DNA of 64,000 bases from positions 1 through 64,000 of the forward strand of contig VTFK01000406.1 in NCBI GenBank assembly GCA_009617715.1, in the 5' to 3' direction. Position numbers and translations under genes: made by a program. This DNA is from Plectrocnemia conspersa. Its lineage: Eukaryota > Arthropoda > Insecta > Trichoptera > Polycentropodidae. The notes beneath the pieces are model-generated. The model was not told the DNA's origin. It saw only the letters and a list, made by a program, of their open reading frames with translations, and searched no databases. Every line of letters begins with the position of its first letter. Position 1 is the stretch's first letter. Below, piece by piece: positions 34,311 to 48,044 of the stretch.

Positions 34311-35640
34311 TATTTTTATTATTATATATATATAATATTTATTTTAGCAAACATCTATTTAATTTAAATTAATTTAAAGAAGCTTTTTTGCAACGTGCGG
34401 GAATTCTTTCTTACATAATATTTATTAATTGTTATTACTAGATATATTAAAAAAGGAGCACTCTTGGTTATTATTTATAAAAAATCATTTCTTTATGAAT
34501 TTATTCATATTGCATACAAATATTTCTTTTTTAATATTGGAGTCGATTTATTACCGTATTTTTTAATGTTTTAGCCAATTCAATTACGTTGCTCACCCTT
34601 CTAGCAGTAAATAAATCTTGTTCTTAAGAATCACGGATTTGATTTTAATTTACAGATTATAAACCATAGTAATTGGTTCTCAATTAGGCATATCTTCTTC
34701 ACTGAATAATTTCTTAATATCATAGTTATTTAAATATATTAAAAATCATTTTTTATTTCGATATGCATGTAATAATAGCAATTTATTTATCTTTTGGTAA
34801 TTAATTATTTTTGGCGATAGAGATATATAATTTTAGTAATTCAATATTGAATATTTTTTGTTGAATAATTTTTATCAGCCACAGACATAAAATATCTTAA
34901 AAATATGTCTGATATAATATGCATTAAATGTTAAGATGATGCATTTTCAAAGTAATTTAAAATTAACAATAAAATCACTTTATATAGGATTTTTTGCTTT
35001 TGGAACAAAACAGTCAATAAAGCATTAAAATAAAAATGCAGTAATTTAACCTTTTTTCTTAGCTATTTACTGTACTGACATATTGTTCATATTTATACTC
35101 TTTAACCATGGATCAATTACGGTTTTAATATATTATTATAATTGATGAATTAATTACAGTTTGAGATATTTGTATGTATATCGTCAATATGATTATATAT
35201 TTTTATAAATACCGATAGAGATTTTTTTGTGGTTTTAATTATGCTATATATAAAGTGTAAAATAACACTTTAAAACATGGCAGTGATCAGAAGTAGACAC
35301 TTTATAGATGTAATTCAATATTTGTATATTATTTTAATAAGAGATTCGTTTTTTCTAGACACTTTTTCTCTTTTCAGAAGACAATATAAAATTTTCTTAA
35401 AAAATCTTCAAACTAGACTATTTGTGTCAGTTGTATATGTGAAAACCTAACTTGAGTTGCATCGAATTATATATGTGTGTGTTTCAAACATTTATATATT
35501 TAAAAGTTATCTGAAAAATAGGATCAATAAATATAAAATTTGTATATATATTCAAGTGATATAAATCTGAAGGATCTGTTTTTTAAATTTATTTTGTGCC
35601 TGAGTAGGCATTCTGATTTCTTTGAAAAATTGCTCTCGTT
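34311..35640. other. AT-rich intron segment
   Basis: AT-rich, with scattered palindromic AT words. No gene or recognisable element. Confidence 0.4.
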
Positions 35641-35652
35641 TTGTGTAGATGT

Positions 35653-36218
35653 TGACTTAATCGACAACAAGGCTTCAAATAGGCACTGTAAATTATTTGT
35701 TTTCTTACCCTTCGATTCAACAATTTTAATACTTTTTCCATTAATCCGTAAGATGTTAGTTTTCTTATACTACTCTCTGTAAGGTTGAAAGGATTTTTTC
35801 CCCTTAATTGTTGTGCCAATAATAAATTTCTTCACTGGTTTATAACGATTTAATGAAGTCTTAGAATTCGTTAATTCGATAATTTTTTGAAGAATGACTA
35901 AAGAAGTCATTATTTTTTTGATTGGTGAAAAATCTGGATTTTTCAAATATTTAATTAACGACTTAGATTATATAATTTCACTTTATTAGCTCAGAATTGT
36001 TATTTTACAATTATTTTAACAAACATTTACTGGCCCCTTTGGTTGGCAATATTAATCATGAGAGAATTATCAATAAGAGCTGTCGCTATTTTACAAAAAC
36101 TATATAAAAGAAATTGGATTATCGATAAAAAAATAGCCCTTAATCATTTTGAATTCTGTTGATTTTCATGCATAACGGTTTTTAAGATCACCAAAGCAAA
36201 GATAAAACCGCCGGCTGG
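35653..36218. mobile_element. Dispersed element, copy 2
   Basis: Colinear with 21035-21708, with substitutions and small deletions. The minus strand again reads an exon-like ESSIRKLTSYGLMEKVLK. An extra TTCAAATA insertion splits the ACAAGGC and GGCACTGTAAATT words here relative to copy 1. Autonomous relative not identified. Confidence 0.75.
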
Positions 36219-36379
36219 CGTAATATAATATGGCATTACATTTTTAATAAATAATAATATAATATACGTCACTGATTTAATAGCTGTTGAATAAGCTTAT
36301 ATTAATTATGTTTATCACGTTGTAACGCATTGGGGCAACGCTGATTATTTCGCAAAGCTTATAATATTCATGCCTATGT

Positions 36380-36780
36380 TGAGTTAAAAAATATCTTCGA
36401 CGCCGAAGCACTGCGAAATCGTAGTAGCAGCGGGATAAACACACATTGATCTAATTCTGATTTTAATTTAATAAAAATACTAATGTCACCTAAACGTTTT
36501 TAGCTACTCTTCAGTGTGCGCGTGTGTGTGTAGTAGTTACCGCTCAGATAGATGGGGTACGTGATACGAATAAATCCGTTGTAATGTCGTCGTTCGGATC
36601 CTCATCAATCTTCGGCGTACGTCATTCCGTTAAACTGAGCCACTTTCATTCGCGATAATAGATAAGTGCCAGCTAGACATTTTTTCCCAAGCCCATAGCC
36701 TAGAGATGTGTTTTAATTAAACGTAGAGGATCTTTGTCTACGCAGACATTCATTCCGATGCTGTAATCCTACTTTATTAT
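36380..36780. promoter_or_regulatory. GC-richer block in scrt intron, possible enhancer
   Basis: Balanced-composition stretch with TGTAATGTCGTCGTTCGGAT, CTTCGGCGTACGTCATTCCG and GAGCCACTTTCATTCGCGAT, after a short GT microsatellite (about 36518-36531). No repeats noted. Confidence 0.36.
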
Positions 36781-39130
36781 ATTGTGTCGCATACATTTTC
36801 TCGAATAGACATTCCCTACTTTTCTGTTTTAATAATTTATTTTAATCACTATAATCAAATTTATTATGTGGGAAAAAATACATATTTAAATAGAGTTATA
36901 AATAAAGTTTCAATGCCATTTTTACTATTTGCAACACAAGTATCATATACGTATCGCGACAGTTCAGTGATTCCCGGGAAAGCTTTCGTCGCCAGCATTC
37001 TTTATAAATATGTATGACCGAGAGGTTTGTCTGATAAATAAATTCTCCCCCACACATATTTTCTATTTCTGGTTATATAGGAATACATTTATCTCTTGAC
37101 TTATGCATTTAATTTGCTACGTGGGGATAGAATGCTAATAAAGTATTGGGATATTTTCGATTAACAGAAAAATATAATATTTACACTGATAAAATTATAA
37201 CTCGCTATTCTAACACTCTTAAAAAATTAAATTTTTATATGAAGCTCTGCTACAATATTGTAGCGCAGAAAAGTAATTACTTGAAACAAGCAATACTCAA
37301 TCAATCGAAGAGATTCAATTGACAAGATTCTTTAAATAAATCATAATGAATCCACAAAAACTGTACTTGAAATACATTTGCTTAAAGTGTTGGAAATGTA
37401 CTTAAGGTATTAAAAATGCGATTTTTGGCTTGTATATTAATAACTGTAATGGTCCAATCGCAGTATTGTTACCTTTAGCTGATAAATTATTAAAAATTGT
37501 TAGTGATTATTACTAAAAAAACATTAACAAAAGATCTCTAAATTATTTTTAAGAGCAAGTGAAGATTCTCTCTACACGTAAATTATTTGCTTGACTTTGT
37601 TATGAGGAACGCGTTATATGTGATCCTATTACACTTCAGTTTGCAGCATTTTAAAATCTATAATTTGGAATTTTTGAGTAACGAAATATCGAAAGAAAGT
37701 TCAGAAATTATTTTTGAGGTATTTTTATATAAGGATATTTGGTTAATATCCGTTCTTTAATCATAGTACCTCTCTTTTAAGAGTGTTGGGTGCAATTAGC
37801 TAAGCCTCTGCAGAATATTGCATGTCACTTAATTAAACTATTGGGCTTCGACTTGTCTGTGTCTATCGCCATCCAGCTCCTTAATACGCCGGTATTGTGC
37901 AATAATTATTTAATGTATCATTTTATTTTAATATCTTAAATTTTTATACTACGTACTATTTTTAACTACAGTGACGCATTGAGGTAACCTGTAAAGTCAT
38001 AATGGCAGAAATTCAGTAGCTAAATTATTAAAAAAAAATCGGGTGAAAGTCAATGAATAATAAATATTGGTACGCCACTGGTGCACGCCCTAGGGAGGCA
38101 ATCGAATAAAGTCGTGAGATTTATTCATTAGCGATAATGCCGTGAGATTAGGCACTTTTATGGTGATTAATAAAAAAATATTGTATGTTTTTATTTAAAT
38201 TTAACTGTTAGGTTAATGAGGCATACTTTTTTAACTTGCAAGGTTAAGTAGCTAGAGAAAAAATAATTAAATTCTAATGCGTCAGATTTTTATCTAAATA
38301 TGTTTAGTAAAGCGATTCTCTAAATAACTCATAGTTATAATTTATATATTATAATAAATATATACATTTTTTCCAAATATTATTTATTGTGCAATCTTAT
38401 CTTTTCTTTAAAAAATTTTCACCTCAACTTTTAACAACCAATTAACTTTTATATATTGTTTCGTTATTTATTAAAATAAAAAATGCTTCTCCTAGTTTTA
38501 AAAAAAATGAATAATGCATAACAAATAATTTGGAAAATCTATTATAAAATTCAGCTATGATATTTTATTTTCGATTTAGGAATTTTTCATGTCTATGAAA
38601 TAAAAGCATTTAAAGTAGCCATATTTATGGTCATTGTATAATAATAAGTATTTACACATTTATTATGTATTTCATATGAAGCATATTTTTTTTTCGCCCG
38701 CATGATTTTATTTAAGTCTGCAAGATTAAAATTAAAAATTAATTAATTAATTAATCAGTTTTTGAGATAAGCGTTAAACGATAATAAAAAGTGAGCCTTT
38801 CTAACATTTTCTTTTATAAAAAAATTCTGCGAATTTCGGTATTAGTAGATACCGCTAATAAACATTTTATTAACAAATGTTTTTCCAAAAAAAATATTTT
38901 TTTTGCTAAACAAACTCCCATTGGGTCCTAGTAAGCTTAACATTAGAATTCACTAACAAGTTGATAATATATCATATCATTGCAAATATATATTTTATCC
39001 ATTAATTTTCATATATATATATAGCTCATCAGGTGATAGAATATTTGATTGATATGAGAGTTATTGTCATTTTATTTCAGCTTAAAAATGATTGCTTACC
39101 TTAGTGAAGGAAAAGTCATAGCTTACATCA
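36781..39130. other. AT-rich intron segment
   Basis: AT-rich with small mixed patches near 36960, 37850 and 38090. Frames such as the 77-codon one at 36784 have no start context or domain. Nothing supportable. Confidence 0.35.
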
Positions 39131-39149
39131 ATTGGCATATACTATATAT

Positions 39150-39600
39150 TTTAAATTTAGAAGCGATAAAAGTGTCTCGGGCTTCGGTGACGTGCCCGGT
39201 CCTCTCCCCGAGGGTCACGGAGCTCCCCTGACCTCCCACGAAGAGTGCACTGCTAGATTTGTAATTCCATCGAGTAGAAAAATATCCGACGGTGTACTGC
39301 GGCGGAAATTTCACCAATGGAGAGAGAGAGAGAGATCGGGGAAATAATGCTGGGACACGGACAAGTCCCATAAGTCCCAGACGAACAAAGCATATATCTT
39401 GTAAACGTTGACAGCCCCACTATCTGTCGTGGCACACTCGTCTTGACTTCATTGAAACGCTTCGCCTAGACTTCATTGAAGCTTGTCATCTGAGACGTAT
39501 TGATTTAGATTCGGATTGAACGACTTTGAATGCAATTATTTCATGTCTAAAGGAAGCGTTTGTTTGACAGTCAAGTATCGATGACGCATTTTGTCACGCC
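39150..39600. promoter_or_regulatory. GC-richer block in scrt intron, possible enhancer
   Basis: Balanced-composition stretch (GACGTGCCCGGTCCTCTCCC, CGAGGGTCACGGAGCTCCCC), a GA microsatellite near 39320, and a CTTCATTGAA word pair at 39448 and 39472. Three overlapping frames on two strands cancel out as coding evidence. Confidence 0.33.
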
Positions 39601-39989
39601 AAGCAAATTATTTATTTAAAAAATATTTTGTATTTAATTTTGCGGTAACAATGAAGTCAAGTGCAGTGAATGTTAAATAAGGATTTTGGTGTTTATGAAT
39701 GATACAAAGGTTTTTAAAAGAACCGCAATGACCGCGAATATGGCAAGCTGCTTAGCACGTGAATAGTAAATATAAATATAGGTATTACCTAATAGTTGAC
39801 AAATCAAAGAAAATAATTAGATTTGTAGGCAATCAATTCTTGGATTTCATGTAATGATAACGCAGCATCTCATGATTTTTTGGTCAAAAACTACATCGTT
39901 GTGATGCCGTAGTCATCGTTTTAACTATATATAAAATAATAACTGTATATGTGTTTTATAAATAATGTGGTGGCAAGATGTGTGGAAAG

Positions 39990-41000
39990 AAAGTTTTTGA
40001 AGGTTTAAGAATTCAGATTAGCTGGCTGAAAATGTAGCAAGCACTAAGCTGGGAGATGAACCATGAAATAGATAGTCGATTGCGAAAATTCCATCTATTT
40101 TGTGAGAGCCGATTTTGCGCCTCGCTACAAATGTTTTCCAATTAACGATCGCGTGCAGCAGCAGGAAGAGTGGCGTTAAAAGCGGTTAAAACTTAACGAC
40201 AGCTGCCTTGAAAAACGACTTTGAATGCGCTACCGACTAAGTAATTTCCTGTAGCTTTTCGTTACTTATTTATAAATCAAAGAAAAGCTTTCTTCGCTCA
40301 GCTTTGAAAAAATTATGTTGTAATAGCGACTGTCAATCTAATTTGAATGATGTCCCGTGCAACCTTATGCACGTGTTTACTTGAAAGGCTTTTAAAAAAT
40401 AAGCTTTTTTTATGGTTTTTGTTGAGTTGTGCTTGATCATTTCTTTTTCACTCAATGAGACTAAAAGTTTGTGGTTTGCCAGAAAAATTTAATCATATGC
40501 AGATATATTATTATAAATCAAAATTAATATAATTATATAATATTTCTTGTTAAATAAAAGCCATAGATTTTTTTGTCAAATTGTTTAATCATATAATTAG
40601 GAATTAAATATAATTTTATCTAAATAACTAAATATAACATAACCAGCTCTAAAATGTATTAGATAAAGCAATACGAACAATAGATGCAAATATACATAGA
40701 AAGCAATTCAATTTTAGGTTCGCTTCTATGCGATCTAGTCTTTTGTATTGCATTTGCATTTGCATGGGAGAATTTAGCGTATTTTCTGTTTCTTTTCTAC
40801 TTCTGTTTCTTCTCCTACTCGGCACTACAAGCCGCGCTAACAACTCCCTTGAGCAATCAGATTCTTAATTGTAGTCACATTTAAACTCGCCGAGCTAACA
40901 TTTCGCTTAAGCGACGCGAATTATTTGCCTTAGATCTCTACAGCTCTAATTCGATCATTAGCACCGCTTCGCAAATGTTTGCATTCGAATTGAGAAACAC
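39990..41000. promoter_or_regulatory. Patchy GC-richer region, possible regulatory blocks
   Basis: Two patches stand out. One is 40060-40260 (GAGCCGATTTTGCGCCTCGC, GTGCAGCAGCAGGAAGAGTG, a CAGCTG E-box near 40200). The other is 40690-40990 (GCATTTGCATTTGCATGG, an octamer-like ATTTGCAT repeated). AT-rich DNA separates them. Confidence 0.28.
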
Positions 41001-41269
41001 ACAACAAAACAACCGTGATTTATTATATTCAATAACTTATCCCATATAGTTTATTTATAAAAAAAAACTTAACATAATAATTATTTTTCAGACGCTAAAA
41101 TATAATTATAATAAAAAGCTTATAAAAAGATACGATTTTTTCAGCACGAGTGTGTAATACATTATTTTAAAATAATTTTGAGATCTTAGATTATTTTTAA
41201 CTAAAAAATTATCCATTCGAAGCGAATGAATTTTATCGAACGCCGATGATTAATAACTGAATAGTTTTG

Positions 41270-41640
41270 ACAGAGGGGACCTTTTGACAGTTTTGACGTT
41301 TCTCTTTTTCTCTCTTCCTCTCGCTCTCTCAGCCGATAACCAGATTAGTTCCATTTCGATGAGCAATTCAGATAATAAGGCGATTTCATATTTTCCTGCA
41401 AGATCAGCATCCGCATCTCGATTAATCACTCTCTCTCTATCTCTCTCTTCCTCTCTCTTTTTCGGCCCAACTGATGTTACAAGATATAATAATTCAATAA
41501 CGTTACGTCCGAAAGTAAGAAAAGTGGAGATAAGGGATATGATTGAAAGCATATTCAGCTATTGGTTAGTGGGATGTGTTACGGTAGCTATAGAACTAAA
41601 GTTTTTCAAACAAAAAGGTTGTAAGTGAAAATCCAGTCAC
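41270..41640. other. CT-rich microsatellite region
   Basis: CTCTCT/CTTTTTCTCTC runs near 41300-41330 and 41430-41460. They produce long Ser/Leu or Arg/Glu frames on the two strands that are not credible genes. Confidence 0.5.
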
Positions 41641-42047
41641 GATTTTCAATTAAACCAAATTAAATTAAATTGCGTGTGTATCTACAATATGTTATACCTA
41701 CATATATATATATTTACATGTAAATAAACTTTAATATTTAATGATTTTTAAAATATTTTGTTTCTCTTTTGTGACTAATTTTATACGTTTGTATTTTTAT
41801 TTAATAGTAAAATAGACATAGTGTAACTTAAAATATGTTTAGACATTACTCTGCAGCAATGTTGTAAATATAAAATTTAATATTTGTCAAAAATATTTAA
41901 TATATAATAAACGGTGTCTTGTCTTTGCGAGCCGGACAAAAACTCTCCGACATAAGCGCGCCGTCATAATCGCGCAGCGTCATATAGCGCTGAATCATTT
42001 GGGCGAATTAATAAAATTAAAACAGAATTTGTATAAAAATTAATATA

Positions 42048-43559
<1,512 letters not shown>

Positions 43560-44106
43560 TATACATACTGTCGTTTAAAAATAATATTTTAATATTTATT
43601 TATACGTTTTTAATTAGTTTATAGAAACATTTGCGATTTTATAATAACATTTTTTAATTTTTTTATTATTTTACATATTGTACCTATTCGTTACAAAAAA
43701 ACCGCTACGTCTGATTTTTAAACAAATATGACCGTTTTTATATTATACCAAAATTAATGTGAATTGATGAAATGAATCATTTTGTATCATTATTTTCTCT
43801 AAAATAAATCTGTCTGTTTTTCTTGAAAAGATTATGAAAAAAGGACAATTCTATAATGTCGTTTTATGAAGTAATATACAATTTTATTTGATTAACGATC
43901 AAACATTGGGTGATATAACTTTTTTAAATAAGACATTTTTGAGTATTGTAATTTTTTTATTAGTTCCCATGTTTTACCTATTCGTTAAAAACAACAAAAA
44001 CACTATATACGTCTGATTACGTCGGAATATTCATCTTAAATCTAATGAATATTTCGGATTTAAGTTTTTAAATATAAATTTATTTTTAGAAAATTCATTT
44101 TTTTAT

Positions 44107-44322
44107 TTAACTCTTTCACCGCCATTTCGAAATTTGTTAATATGTGGGGAGCACATATTCATATCATATTTAAAAAAATATTATGGTTTAATAAAAGTGA
44201 TTTACAGTCTTAATTTATACTAAATAGTCATATTTTTAGGCTCAAAGGTTTATGGAACTCTTAGAATACTGGCGATTTTCTTGATGACTTTTATATAAGT
44301 CATCCGCGGTGAAAGAGTTTAA
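44107..44322. mobile_element. TTAA-flanked (piggyBac-type) MITE
   Basis: Left end TTAACTCTTTCACCGCCA. The right end is GCGGTGAAAGAGTTTAA, the reverse complement of a near-identical terminal repeat. Total 216 bp including TTAA on both sides. No coding capacity. Confidence 0.75.
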
Positions 44323-44510
44323 TGTAATAACTGTATTTTAATGTAATAATTATTAAAGTATTTAACACGTAAATAATTGTTTGTACGCCAAACATTTGTA
44401 CGCGATTATGTCGGCGTGAAAATGTTAGGCGCGTATATGACGCTGCGCGATTATGATAGCGCGCTTATGTCAGTTACGGCGCCTTTGTATGGCGCACAAA
44501 GGCTGTGGTA

Positions 44511-44995
44511 CTATATTTAACATTAATTTTAGCAAATTTTAAAGAATTTTATTAAATAAGAATCAAGATGTGCTTAAAATAAAAATATTACTTTACATTT
44601 TATTTAGCAAAAATTTATAATATTTAAATGCAAATCCATAATAGTATACTCATACAGTTTTGCTATGTTCTACAAAATTTTATGGTAAATATTTTAACAT
44701 ATAATAAAAATATTAGATTTAGGTTCACAAGCAGTGCTTTGCCAATCAAACGATTTAGTTGTTAATACAAACAACTTTTTTATTTTATTTTGCAAATATA
44801 CATTAATGTGATATAATATAGTAGTGTAAAAAGTCAGTGGATTGTCACTAAAAGAGTGTTATAAAATGAAAGCGCTTTTTGAGAGATGTTGTCTGTCTGC
44901 GTAAAGCCTTTGAAGTCGAATAAATATAGAAAGTAAAATAACTTTAGTCCTCAGAACACTCTACGATCCTTGTAGTTAATCAACGTGTAAATATT
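44511..44995. other. AT-rich intron segment
   Basis: Nothing supportable. Confidence 0.4.
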
Positions 44996-44999
44996 TTTG

Positions 45000-45410
45000 A
45001 ACGCTTCGACAATATCCGCGGGTCAACCTCACCACTTGGGTTCTGCTTGCTCTACACAGACATACAAAAGCCTGAGTGTACACAGGATCCACTAAGGTCG
45101 AGGAATTCTATCTCACCCCCCGTTTTTCACCCACCGTGTTTGTAAACGCTGTTTATGTGGAGCGTGTTTACGCGCGGGATGTCTTAGGAGTGGGGTATCT
45201 TTGGGTGGCCAAGTGGTGGCTCTCCCCCTTTCCCCGAGGGTCCAGTTGGCAAACACTTGCCGTCGACAACCGAGCCCTTCTCCTTCTCCTCTCGTCTTCT
45301 CCTTTCGGATATCTGATTGTATTAAGACCCCGGGGTGCTGCCTCCGTCGCCTCCAGTTACGTTCCCTTGCTTTTAGAGTGACGTGTAAAGATATTCGATA
45401 CGCACGTATG
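45000..45410. promoter_or_regulatory. GC-richer block just upstream of scrt exon 2
   Basis: Balanced-composition, repeat-free DNA with palindromic GTGTTTGTAAACGCTGTTTATG forkhead-type words near 45138 and a CT-rich stretch. A 101-codon frame from 45076 lacks an ATG and a domain. It ends 120 bp before the acceptor and is not joined to scrt. Confidence 0.33.
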
Positions 45411-45527
45411 TCAAATTAACGGCTATTAAAAATTAAATATTTGTATACTTTTATTTGCAGTAATGATTAATGAAGCATTTTCGAAAATAAAATATTAAAT
45501 AACGTTATGTTTTTTTTCTGTTCGCAG

Positions 45528-46657
45528 GATATGGTGGGGAGATATCGTCCATGCACTTCACGGCTTACCTGCCTAGGTCTGATCACGACAACCACGAGAC
45601 ATCAGTGACGAATCTGTCCCCAGTTGGCCAGCCCACCTATGCCACTTTACAACCACCATCGGAGACGACCGACACCCGGCCTTTTAATCCGCCTCCACCA
45701 CCGCCGCCCACTAGGAAATCATTAGCCATGTGCTTCACCAGCACGGGAGCAGCCTTGTCCCTGCCGCCGAAGAAAAAGGACATATACCGTCCTTACTCCC
45801 TAGACGACAGACCAAATAGAGTAGTTGAATACAGAACGCCTGCCGAAGAGGACCTGCACGCTGCTCACGCAATACTAGACTTGAGTCAAAGTACCGCTTT
45901 CTTGCCGCTACCGCTTCCGCCACCGCCGCCGCCGCCGCCGCCACCGCCACCACCAGTATTGGAAACACCTCTAGTGATCGAAGAGGAAGTCCATAGCCCA
46001 CAAGAGTGGGATAAATACGACGATCCTAAGTCTCCTAGTCAAGAATACCGCTCCAATAAAACAGTCGCTTACACTTATGAAGCGTTCTTTGTGAGCGACG
46101 GTAGATCTAAGAGAAAAAACGGGAGCGTCATCGCTACTACTGGCGTGGTCGAAAAAGTTGTTCCTGAAGTGGACAGTAAGACCAAGTATACTTGTAGCGA
46201 ATGCGGTAAGAGATATGCTACTTCGAGCAATCTCTCGAGACATAAGCAGACACATAGGAGTCTAGATTCTTTGGCTGCGAAGAAGTGCATGACCTGCGGC
46301 AAGGCTTACGTGTCCATGCCTGCTTTGGCCATGCACGTATTGACTCATAAACTGTCTCACGTTTGCGGAGTTTGCGGGAAATTATTCTCCAGACCGTGGC
46401 TGCTCCAAGGGCATCTCAGATCTCACACCGGAGAGAAGCCTTATGGATGCGCTCATTGCGGAAAAGCATTCGCGGATAGATCTAATCTCAGGGCACACAT
46501 GCAGACACACTCGCACGACAAGAACTTCGAGTGCTCCAGATGCCACAAGTCCTTCGCGCTCAAGAGCTATCTCAACAAGCACTTGGAGTCCGCGTGCCTC
46601 AAAGACGGAGAACCTGACCTTGACCAGCAACCGCCGACGCCCTATGTCGCTGCCTAA
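45528..46657 (+). CDS. scrt: Scratch zinc-finger repressor, coding exon 2 (Scratch box and five zinc fingers)
   Basis: Completes the 439-residue product begun at 7267 and encodes residues 64-439. In order: polyproline P118-124; an ILDLSQS motif at about 179-185 resembling the CtBP-binding core (PxDLS) without the leading Pro; a 13-residue proline run P194-206 encoded by a CCG repeat; the Scratch-specific box YTYEAFFVSDGRSKRK at 245-260; then fingers at 286-306, 317-337, 343-363, 371-391 and 399-420. Fingers 1-4 are C2H2. Finger 5 is C2HC (CSRCHKSFALKSYLNKHLES then AC), the Snail/Scratch hallmark. A TGEKP linker joins fingers 3 and 4. The protein should be a nuclear repressor binding CAGGTG-type E-boxes in neural cells (family knowledge). 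A Scratch-like paralogue is possible, but the Scratch box makes Snail, Escargot or Worniu unlikely. The stop TAA is followed by a long AT-rich region. Confidence 0.95.
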
Positions 46658-47651
46658 AATATTCTCTTCTAAAAAAATTCAATGCGGCCATACCGATTAA
46701 AGCGGTCTAATTTCCAGTCTTGCTATACTTATTCCATCTTAAACTGGACTTTGTTCATTTTTAATTTGATTTGAAACAAGAAAAAAACATGATATTTTAG
46801 ACTAAAAAAGTAAATTGAAAAACGTCCAACTCTCGTTGAGGGGTTTAGTATTAAAGCCTGTTATGAATAGGCATAGTTATAATGGTTAATATACTTTGAG
46901 AGATTATAGGAGGAGTGACGTGACGGTCGCGCCTCGCTGACTTATCCACTTTCGTGTAGCGTTGGTTTGCGAAGTAACTCGGATTTTTTAATAGCATCTA
47001 GACTTAAACCTAGACATTATTGTTTCTAGGGTGCTTTGAACGAGTTACGATATACAGTGGTCCTTTGCGGAAGGAATATTAATCTGATAATTATAACAAC
47101 TTTAACACTTTCATTCGATCGCTGTATATGTATTTTAATTTACCGCCTTATAACAAATAAGGTATAAATTTAGTAAAACATAAAAACAAGTCAGTTTCAA
47201 ACAAAAACTTTCAATTTCACTATTATAATTACTATTACGATTATTTTCACTATTCTACTCATTATTATTATGTATACTTAATATGCACCTATTGTCTATA
47301 GTTCTTTAGTAAACTTAGGATGATTGCACTTGATCGGCAGAAGAGAAAAAAAACGGTAAAAATATATAATATAATATATATTTAAATTTAATAACCGCTC
47401 GCATCTAGTCCCTTTTTCCTATTGTATCTAGTCTTAAATATTACTTATCGGTTTGTCTTTCTATTACAAATAAAGACATTTAATTTCTTCTTACAACAAC
47501 AGTTCTACAACGAACTTTGTGCAACGGTTCACACACAACGAATTCTTCATAAATAAAATTGTATAATAAATATACATACATATTTTAAACATAACCATAC
47601 GTACATATAAAATAGACTTACCGCATGACATAATTTTAAAGATGTGAAAAA
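46658..47651 (+). other. scrt: Putative 3' UTR of scrt
   Basis: AT-rich non-coding DNA after the stop, with AATAAA words at 47469-47474 and 47552-47557. The real cleavage site cannot be chosen, because AATAAA recurs often further on and neural regulators can have long 3' UTRs. A mixed patch at 46910-47050 may be conserved. Confidence 0.45.
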
Positions 47652-48044
47652 GGCGTGATTGCAAAAATTAATTGCAAGTTGTTGTTGGCTGACCCTATCT
47701 ACCAATACCTGCTTTCTCGGAACGTTTTAGAAATCTCACGCGATAAACTTTCTGTAATTATCTATTCCGGAAAGTTTGATCTTAAAGTATTGCGCGTTGA
47801 ACTTTCCTTAACATGGCGTTCGTATTTTACGATTACTGATTAGCTCTAAACTGTAATTAAAAATCAGAAGTCGTTGTCTGTACATTTTTGAGTATGCTCA
47901 AAAATGTTTTTAGAAAATTTAGCAACTATTCAGTAGCTTATATGCTACTGGGAAGTTGCTAAATATTGTAGATGTACCGCGCGTCGAGCTCTTTAAGCTA
48001 GACGGCGTTCTATTTGTAAGATCTAATATTTTTACAATCACGCC
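47652..48044. mobile_element. MITE with strong internal hairpins, just downstream of scrt
   Basis: Left end GGCGTGATTGCAAAAATT. Right end, reverse-complemented, GGCGTGATTGTAAAAATA. Total 393 bp. Inside are a perfect stem ACATTTTTGAG-TATG-CTCAAAAATGT (47881-47906) and a second stem pairing ATTTAGCAACT with AGTTGCTAAAT and CAGTAGC with GCTACTG (about 47919-47965). No target duplication was identified and no coding capacity seen. If the scrt 3' UTR extends this far, these hairpins are transcribed. Confidence 0.6.

Noticed and set aside
17185..39033. CAGGTG/CACCTG sites in the Scratch intron as an autoregulatory cluster
   Set aside because: About five sites were noticed (near 17186, 19475, 22013, 25950, 39028). 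At an assumed GC of roughly 30% about five are expected by chance in 38 kb on both strands, so there is no visible enrichment.
41250..41628. 100-114 codon frames on both strands
   Set aside because: Produced by CT/GA microsatellite sequence, giving Ser/Leu-rich and Arg/Glu-rich strings on opposite strands.
45076..45381. 101-codon frame just before Scratch exon 2 as an extra coding exon
   Set aside because: No ATG, no domain, not continuous with the acceptor at 45527, and composition fits a regulatory block.
47881..47965. microRNA precursor
   Set aside because: The stems are short (the longer hairpin is about 47 nt) and lie between terminal inverted repeats, so a MITE interior is the simpler reading.
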